Source: Trissonchulus latispiculum (lineage: Eukaryota; Nematoda; Enoplea; Enoplida; Ironidae). From it: 64,000 nt of DNA. This document shows, one piece after another, positions 56,813 to 64,000 of this stretch. Every line of letters starts with the position of its first letter. Within the stretch, counting starts at the first letter, position 1. Location of the stretch: the NCBI GenBank assembly GCA_030248195.1, contig JASAND010028439.1:62001-126000 (forward strand). Direction: 5' to 3'. A program made the translations under genes and the position numbers. The notes under the pieces are model-generated. The model made no database searches and had not been told where the DNA came from. It saw nothing but the letters and a program-made list of their open reading frames with translations.

Positions 56813-58811
56813 TTCTACTGTATTTCACCTCAGCTGATGGTGAAATGGATCAAGTCCTTCCTCACCCACAGAAAAGGCCGGGTCCGCGTGAATCAGTCAT
56901 TCAGTATGCCTAGAATCTTCCATCAAGGTGTCCCCCAGGGCTCTGTCCTGTCTCCACTTCTCTTCCTCGTGTTCATCGACGACATACTACGGCAGCTCCC
57001 TGAGGAAGTCGAAGGCAGCATCTATGCAGACGACGTGGCGGTATGGTGCTCCGATCCAGACATCAGGACAGCTGAAGCGAAAGTTCAGGAAGCCCTGGAC
57101 TCCATCACAGCATGGGCGAGAGAAAATGAAGCAGTCATAAACGTTGAAAAATGTCAATGCTGCATTTTCTCTACCCACAACAAACAAGCCAACCATCAGC
57201 CCAGCCTCTCCATCTGTGGTAGTCCAGTCCCCTACGATCCGAATCCATCATTCCTGGGGGTAACGCTGGACTGGAATTTGTCATTTGCCCCTCACGTCAA
57301 GAATCTGAAAACCCGCTGCCGGAAAAGAATTGCCACACTCAGCGCAGTAGCGGGCAGATCGTGGGGCCCCTCCAAAGATGACCTCCGCCTGATGTACATT
57401 GCCTACATCAGATCAATTATCGAATATGCTCTGCCTGCCTGGTATCCCTCTGCGTCGGATAGCACTGTGGCTAAGCTAGAAACCATCCAAAACTCGGCGG
57501 CCAGGGTAATTACCGGATGCTATGCTGGATCACCCGCCGATCTGGTCAGAACCGAAGCAAATCTGCCACCGCTTCGACTGCGAGCAGAGGAACTGTCTGC
57601 CTGTGCCTATGAAAAATCTCTCCGGCTGACAGAAAATAACCCCAGGCGGGCCTCCGCGGAGGCTCAAGTACAACAGAGGCTGAAATCCCAGAAATCCTGG
57701 CGTCTGATCGGAAGCAATACCAGCGAAGTGACTGGTCTGAATATGTGCCAACGAGAAAATCTGAAACTGCCTAGCCACCCGCCTTGGACAGCCGCCAACG
57801 CCACCTTCTACTCTACGCTGAGGACCCTCACCCCCAGAAACGCTAGCCCGGAAACTGTCCGCCTACAGGTGGAGGAGACACTTAATCGTCTTCCGCCGGC
57901 CGACACTATAATATGGACTGATGGCTCAGCAGAATCCGGTACCTACAACGGTGGATCCTCAGCTGTAGTCACGGCGCCGAGTGGTGAAGAACTAGACCGT
58001 ATCCTGAGCCCTGCCGGACGTGTCTGCTCTAGCTACAAGGCCGAACTCGTAGCTATTGATGCAGGCTTAGCCTGGGCTCTCCGGAACCGCCATCCCAACT
58101 GGAAGGAGATCCGGATCTGCACAGACTCCCAATCCAGCATTGCCAAATTGTCGACCGCAAACCTCTGCGGTGGCTCGGCATTGCTGGATAATATCTGGGG
58201 AAAACTGGTGGAACTTTCCAGCCTGGGTTGCCATATAACCTTCCAGTGGATCCCTGCCCATATCGGTGTAGCCGGAAACGAGGCGGCTGATGAAGCCGCA
58301 AAGGCCGCATCCCGAAATCTGGACCAGCAAGAGGCCTGCGTTGACTATGCGACTGCCAAGGCCGTGATCAAACGGCATTTCAGAGAAATAACCAGACAGG
58401 AGCGCCTGAATTCCGACCCTCTCGGCATCTACGCCAACGGATCTGTACCCAACCCCTCCCTGGAAAGCGGCCTGTCCAAACAGGAACGAACTGTGCTGGC
58501 CCAGTTACGAAGCAACGGGCACTGCACTATCCTTGGAGCGTTCCGCCATAGAATTGGAATGGCGGACAGTCCCAGATGTCCGGACTGCGGGCATGAATGT
58601 GAAGACCTCCAGCACCTAATACTCGACTGTCCTGCGCACACTCCCTCCCGGGTCAGGCACCTGGGGATAAACCCATCCCTCTCGATCCTTACGGAGGCCC
58701 CAGTATCAGTGGTGGACTTCCTTCGGGGTGTGGGGCGGCTCTAGCCCGCTCCATCGTATTGGTTCCTAACCAGATGATCCAGGAACAACAACAACAACAA
58801 CAACAACAACA
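56813..58811 (+). mobile_element. 5'-truncated I-like non-LTR retrotransposon with 12-bp TSD
   Basis: The 1,999-bp insert lies between two copies of ggaagatatcaa (56801-56812 and 58812-58823). It ends in a (CAA)n tail, starts inside the reverse transcriptase, and reads to the tail without damage apart from 5' truncation. Tail type, RNase H and terminal zinc motif point to the I/R1/Loa-type group. Confidence 0.92.
56837..58744 (+). CDS. ORF2 fragment: reverse transcriptase C-part, RNase H, CCHC
   Basis: 635 open codons. Reverse transcriptase motif 4 HQGVPQGSVLSPLLF (residues about 29-43) and motif 5 YADD (about 63-66) are present; the endonuclease and earlier RT motifs are missing by truncation. 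An RNase H domain follows with WTDGSAESG, KAELVAIDAG, CTDSQSS and a later HIGVAGNEAAD, covering its D-E-D-D residues (about 365-490). A CPDCGHECEDLQHLILDC zinc motif lies near the end. Codon use is more GC-rich than its surroundings, which fits a recent arrival from a distant source copy. It cannot transpose by itself. Confidence 0.9.
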   Translation: MVKWIKSFLTHRKGRVRVNQSFSMPRIFHQGVPQGSVLSPLLFLVFIDDILRQLPEEVEGSIYADDVAVWCSDPDIRTAEAKVQEALDSITAWARENEAVINVEKCQCCIFSTHNKQANHQPSLSICGSPVPYDPNPSFLGVTLDWNLSFAPHVKNLKTRCRKRIATLSAVAGRSWGPSKDDLRLMYIAYIRSIIEYALPAWYPSASDSTVAKLETIQNSAARVITGCYAGSPADLVRTEANLPPLRLRAEELSACAYEKSLRLTENNPRRASAEAQVQQRLKSQKSWRLIGSNTSEVTGLNMCQRENLKLPSHPPWTAANATFYSTLRTLTPRNASPETVRLQVEETLNRLPPADTIIWTDGSAESGTYNGGSSAVVTAPSGEELDRILSPAGRVCSSYKAELVAIDAGLAWALRNRHPNWKEIRICTDSQSSIAKLSTANLCGGSALLDNIWGKLVELSSLGCHITFQWIPAHIGVAGNEAADEAAKAASRNLDQQEACVDYATAKAVIKRHFREITRQERLNSDPLGIYANGSVPNPSLESGLSKQERTVLAQLRSNGHCTILGAFRHRIGMADSPRCPDCGHECEDLQHLILDCPAHTPSRVRHLGINPSLSILTEAPVSVVDFLRGVGRL

Positions 58812-58944
58812 GGAAGATATCAAACGAATCCCCCCGTTACAAAAATTTCTAAAGTTCAACTGTTTATTGCCTGCGGCTGGATCAACATTACAGACTAGAC
58901 TGCACAGCTTTGGAAACAAAGACACGTATTTCTTGATATGTTAG

Positions 58945-60438
58945 ACCAATTTGTTGTAGCTTATAGCTGTAAAATTTTATTCTACAGTTTAGCTAGCCAA
59001 AACAGCAATTTTTGCTGGCGTTTGCCATATCCTATTTTATACCTAAAAGCAACCGCAAAATTGCTTACAGCATCAGTAGCGACAAGTCTGCAACTTAGTA
59101 ATGATCTGCTGACTAATCTGTAATCTTGTTCCAGTCGATAGGAATCAGCAGTTGAAGTTTACAGATTTCTTGGGGTTTGCTTGATCCGATAATACAGTTT
59201 GGATCATATACAACAAAGTCCAGAAAAAAGTAATGAATCTATTTGTATTTTAGCTATGGATAGACATTTTGTTCCTATTTGAGTTTTCGTTTCACTGCGT
59301 AATACGGTTAGCCAGAAAATTCCAATGGAGAGGAATTCTACTGCTTATTTTGATATTCGTGAAACCCACAATCCAGGTCTCAAAAATCTTAAACCAGGTA
59401 ATGTAAATTTTTGTAACATTCAAAGCTCGGATTCGTCACCTGACTCCAGAACGGGTTTGGATGGTGTACGAAGAGAGCCAACGATTGTTTAACCCAGTAG
59501 ATAAAGTAAAGTCGATGGGTTTTGCTGATCCTGTAGCTCCCTGAATGCAATCATGGCTTTGGCATCCGTAGTGATCACTGCAGACATGAACATCTTCGCA
59601 TGAACCAGTCTGGTACTCGATATAGGAGTTAAGAGGCAGAGATATTTCACAGAATTAGTTTGAACACTTTATCCAGCTTCTGTGCCTCGTGAAGTCAAGT
59701 GGAGATAAACCTCGCATCACAGCTGGAGTGAAGACACAACATATGCAACTTCAAAACTCAATTGAGGTCACATATGTCTTTGGTATTGTTATAATAAACG
59801 TATGTTTCCTATTCTCGATAGTCTCCCTAAAAACAAACATTTTATTGTAGTATTAATCGCAAGTTGTTTACTGATGTAAATGTTTTGAGTGTCAAAATAA
59901 ATATTTCGCAGAAATTGTGGAAATAGATTTATTACAGTTCAGAACAGATTTCACTTCAGATATAGTCTAGAGTAATCAAAAGCAATCAACCTGCATGAAA
60001 CTCCGATTGACTTAAGTCAGTTATCTTTTGCCTGTGACCCGGCGTGACTTGGTGACAATTATGTTGCCGAAACCGAAACGAGAAGCATGAAAGCAAACCA
60101 CTTTTTAAGAATAATGTGATCGAAAGCGGCTCTCGACCCTATGAGACACTGAACTGATCTGTCCCGGTAACCCGGCAATATGGTTCCAGCATACCTAGTT
60201 GCCAACTTAACTCAAACCTAGCTAGCTCTCTACCAAATTTGAAACAGAAATTTTTTCTGTTCTGAAGTTCAGAAGCTTTCTACTCAGTGGGTGTAAGCAC
60301 CTGTGCGTAACGTTTTCAGCAATCTTGAAAGCCGTTGCTTGCTTACAAAATTTTTTCGTTTTCTTACCAAATCCACCGTATAGGCTTTAGGACAGAGGGT
60401 ATCATCAGGTTCTTGACTTCTGATTCTCTTCGCTCTCA
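58945..60438. other. No recognisable gene
   Basis: AT-rich sequence with no supported exon or repeat; a few short plus-strand frames only. Confidence 0.5.
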
Positions 60439-62247
60439 CAGAGTTGGAAGCGGGTACCTTTTTGGCGACCCGCCCCGCCCCGCTACTCGCAAGCTGGTAC
60501 CCGCCCCGCCCCGCCCCGCGGCCCGCGGCCCGCAGCCAACTGATACCCGCGAGGTACCCGCAAAATTTTTTGAATGCTATATGATTACTATGCCATTAAA
60601 TTTATTAAAAATGCCAATAGTGTAAAATAAACTTTTATTTAATTAAAATTTCTAACCCACATACTTTACCTAACAGTATTGAGTTGTGTTCCCGAAATAT
60701 GGAAATTCACCCAAATTGCTGAAGTTTTCAAAAAAGTACCAAAACTTTTTCAAAAAGTTTAAAAATTTAAACTACTATACATTAGGGGTGCACCAGGGCT
60801 TGGGGACCGATGCCAGCCTCGGTGGTTAAGCACCGGTGCCTGCCGGGACTAAACATTTGTAATTTTTTGAAAATTTTTAGCCGAAATTTTGGAAGTTTTA
60901 AAGTCAAAATTAAATTAAACTGGTGCAGATCGATCATTATAACTCTCACCAGTTTGAATGGAAATGGAAACAATAATAGTAGTTTTGCCTATACTTGAAG
61001 TAATACCAAAATCGGAATTTTTAGGAATATTCTCCTATTTAGACTTCCAATTTTCAGGTCCCGGCCTCGGTGCATCTCGACTAAAAATTAATGTTGGTCC
61101 AACAACAACAGGTTTTGAATTTGCTAAAAATTATGTATTGTTCGGCTGTCGAAAGCGCATTTGGCCGGGTAGAGGACAGATTGGATACGTTTAGCGACGT
61201 TAAAATAAAATTCCACTATTTTCACCAATTTTTCTAAATTATAACTACAAATTTAATTTTTTAGCGATTTTTAATAAAAATACCATTGCGTAGACGAGTT
61301 TTTAGTAAAAAGATCAGGTGAAGCCGGATAATCGTCAGAAATGTGAGTCTGAATTCTTTCTTTGAGCAATTTTCATGCTCCTTGTAGCCAAATTTTTTAC
61401 CGCCTGTGAGAGCAATTTTGATAACCCTTCTGTAGGAATTTGCAGAGAGGATGGGTAATTCTTCCTTGTCCACCTATGAACGTTGATTAGAAGATTGAAT
61501 TAAAAAAGAGGATTTTAACGGTTGAGCTTTGCGGATGTTTGCGGATTTCGGAATGATTCCAAAATGACCACGAGCTATTACGTTCTGAATAATAAAAACA
61601 AAGCGAAATTATATATAAGTCCCCTACTAAAATACTGTTTGTTACTACCTAACGGATTATGATAATAGTTTAGTCATCAGGATTTTTCTAGAATACCTAC
61701 CTATATAATATTGGTTTGTCAAATTTTTTGAGCAAACATTCCCAGTTTCGAGTTGAAGAATTTCTTGAGCAAACATTTCCAGTTTCGAACAATGGTTGAC
61801 CTTATGTACCATTCAGATTCACTAAAGGAACACATACAATCAAGGCATTTAAATTTTGCAAAACGGCACGAACAGCAGTCTGTATGCTGAGCTATTTAGT
61901 ACGTCTGCTTACTGAAAGCGAGAAATACAAGCAGAAAGCTCTACAAAAAAGAGAAAAGACTTATGATTGCTTTTCTGGATATAACCTAATAGAACAAGTT
62001 TAGTCAAACACTCATTTTAACTGAGATTAATAATCGTGAAGAAGGACACTCAGCGAAAATCAGCGATTTTTTTAAATCACCAAACATGAAGCCTATTTTT
62101 TCGAACATTTTTCAATAAAATTCCTTGAATTTTAGTGACTACATCAACAAGAGATACCCGCAACTACCCGCGCGGGTAGACTGTGGGTAGCAAAATTTCT
62201 ATTACCCGCGGGTACCCGTGGGTACCCGCTACCCACTTCCAACTCTG
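60439..62247. mobile_element. 1.8-kb non-autonomous hAT-like element
   Basis: Inverted ends CAGAGTTGGAAG and CTTCCAACTCTG. Flanking 8-mers cgctctca and cgttgtca match at 6 of 8, a degraded 8-bp duplication. Both ends carry dense acccgc/gcgggt subterminal repeats (60.45-60.56 and 62.15-62.23 kb), as hAT transposase-binding regions do. The interior is AT-rich; between 60.78 and 61.08 kb another small element may be nested (ttaggggtgcacc and ggtgcatctcgactaa). No transposase. Confidence 0.75.
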
Positions 62248-62779
62248 CGTTGTCATTATCAAATTTCACTGTATATTCAAGCACGTACATTAAAATGTTC
62301 AAAAGCTTAATACTATAGCAGGCCCTCTTCACACAGCGAGTTAAAAAATTTAGAATCAAACTCAACCCTTTATCGTACACTGCTTAAAAAGAGTTAAGCC
62401 GTTTATTTAACTCGAGTGTACCGTTGAACGATAAACAGATAAAAAAGTAACTCGCATGAACTGCATGTTGATAAAATGTGGGGGTTAAAAACATTAATTC
62501 GCAAGCTTGATAAAAATTGCAAAAGCAACGCTAAATTCACAATTTAATGTATACAAGCAAACCTATATATTATATTATATTATTATATTATTATATTATA
62601 TTATCACTAAAAATTTAAGGGAATGGGCACAAACAAGTCATATTGTGCTGAAGAAGACTAGATATAGAAGATATATTATGTGACGTAAGCAATGAACGTC
62701 GGTTGTAAATTAGATCAGTTTAAGGAAAGGAGGATGACCATAACCAGTCACGTGTAGTCATTCACGTGATGTTTAAGTC

Positions 62780-63080
62780 ACTGAAACTGAAACTATGTTT
62801 CAGTCTCTACATGTTTCAGTTTCAGTCACTGACGCGGCTGAATTTTGGAAAAAGGACTAAAACTGAAACTGAAAACATTTAGGCTGTCCGACTGAAACTA
62901 TAATCGACAGTGAACTGAAACTGAAACCATCCTAATTCTAGAACTAAAACTGAAACAGAAACTAGAAACGTCTGAAACAGTATTCTCCTGTTTCTCCAGT
63001 TTCCTCCAGTTTGAAGTTTTTCCTTCTCGTTAGGACTGAAACAGGTTTCAGTTCGTGCTAGGACTGAAATGCCATTTAAG
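62780..63080. repeat. ctgaaac-type simple repeat cluster
   Basis: Many copies of actgaaact and its complement agtttcag on both strands, able to fold back. No gene. Confidence 0.75.
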
Positions 63081-63097
63081 TCTGTGCGTATTAAATA

Positions 63098-63275
63098 GGG
63101 ATGGGCGCGGTAGCAAATATTCATTACCGCATACCGCGCTTTTTTGGCGCGGTTACCGCGCGGTTAACCGCGGTTTCTACCGCTCATTTTTTGCGGTAAC
63201 CGCGGTTAAATAAAAGCGCGGTCACCGCAGTCAATATATTAATTGTTCTAAAAACGCGGTATCTTCCACATTTTT
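63098..63275. mobile_element. hAT-like element end with CGCGGT repeats
   Basis: Begins tagggatgggcgcggtag and continues with gcgcggt/accgcg repeats in both orientations to about 63.23 kb. GGGATGGG-type starts with subterminal repeats are common in hAT elements. No second end lies in the window. Confidence 0.4.
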
Positions 63276-64000
63276 TCAGCTTACTGCTGTTAAAATAAAA
63301 ATATATCGGCGGCTGCAGTGTTTTGGTGTCGTTGGATTACCGTGTTGTTGTTTCCTGCTTACAGTATTATTTTATTCCCACAACCGAACAAAATTGCACC
63401 TATGATCTGGGAAAAATTAGAAATTTTGGTTAAGTTGAGCTGCAGTTTGGTAAGGCTGTTTGTTGCAGCTCTTTGTTTAAGAGGAGTTTATTTGTTTAAA
63501 TTTATAAATGAAATAAAATATATATGAAATGCTGAACCAGAAGTAAAATTGGTCATGATTGCACTTTAATGTTTTCAGTCTGCATATATAAGTGTAGCAA
63601 ATTCTGGTTCCAGAAAATCATTCCTAGAGATTCTCCGATCTCTTTTTTAAAATCAAACCGCGATATAATTTATGAAAGCCTTTACAGAATACCTACCTTG
63701 ACCGGTTAAGTACTTACAACTCGTCGGACAAGCTTTCAAAATTTCTTTGATTTAAAATTCAAAATACTAAATTACGAAAGGTTTGATTACTTTATTCATT
63801 TCACAACTTACAACTTCCGACTGGGCAGGCACAAGAGTGAAATAATAAATGAAATAGTAAAATTAAAATCTTGTTTAACAAGTATGATTTTGTGCTACTG
63901 ATTGCAATGACTGTGCAATTGCTAGTCGCCACGGTAGCAAAGTAGCAAAAGGAGCCAGAATTTTGTAAAAATTCCGGACCAATGTAAAATATTTCGGTGA
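63276..64000. other. No recognisable gene
   Basis: AT-rich to the end of the window. One 69-codon frame at 63318-63527 has no recognisable feature. Confidence 0.5.

Larger units (their letters stand above)
56637..58944 (+). other. ORF split by retrotransposon insertion
   Basis: The frame 56637-56812 (ending NEVDEEDI) and the frame after the insertion (DIKRIPPLQKFLKFNC..., to 58944) are in register if the retrotransposon and one target copy are removed, giving about 106 codons. Two acceptor-like AGs (cttctag, tttttag) precede it. This may be a disrupted host exon or chance. Confidence 0.3.

Noticed and set aside
57530..58378. Minus-strand frames of 82-103 codons
   Set aside because: They are antisense shadows of the reverse transcriptase/RNase H frame.

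Overview
The window looks like nuclear DNA of an invertebrate animal: AT-rich, introns with GT/AG ends, one tRNA-like gene with a Pol III terminator, and a very high load of transposons and decayed genes. I see no bacterial operon, ribosome binding site or CRISPR. The species cannot be named from the sequence. Almost every gene I can recognise is broken or is only one exon of a longer gene.

Layout. 0.7-1.3 kb: two phase-compatible terminal exons (-). 1.9-8.0 kb and 10.0-13.7 kb: a recent direct duplication carrying decayed tyrosine-kinase-like sequence and other exon-like pieces (-). 14.2-16.2 kb: a deleted protein-primed DNA polymerase B (pPolB) relic (-). 16.5 kb: tRNA-Thr(AGT)-like gene (-). 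16.9-30.4 kb: scattered transmembrane/tail exons on both strands, an SGNH-hydrolase pseudogene, another pPolB fragment, zinc-finger and PC4-like relics, several small DNA transposons and a 123-bp tandem array.

31.0-51.3 kb: the main feature, a Polinton/Maverick (adintovirus-like) element. pPolB is on + at the left. A compact convergent module on - reads, from its 5' end: integrase, penton, pVI-like, basic core protein, major capsid protein, adenain-like protease, packaging ATPase, exonuclease-like ORF; a further conserved ORF lies next to pPolB. Frameshifts and stop codons break most of the genes, but the penton and core-protein ORFs are open. The middle has been split by two MITEs, a 43-bp satellite and an LTR-type element that has gag-like zinc knuckles but no pol, and which itself contains a hairpin transposon.

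51.5-64 kb: mostly non-coding, with a second zinc-finger relic, a 5'-truncated I-like non-LTR retrotransposon with an exact 12-bp target duplication, and hAT-like elements with GC-rich subterminal repeats.

The Polinton genes would together have made and packaged a virion-like particle (integration, protein-primed replication, capsid assembly and maturation, DNA packaging). At this locus they are a fossil, though the order and spacing of the late genes survive. No terminal inverted repeats could be found for it by eye, so its outer limits are uncertain.
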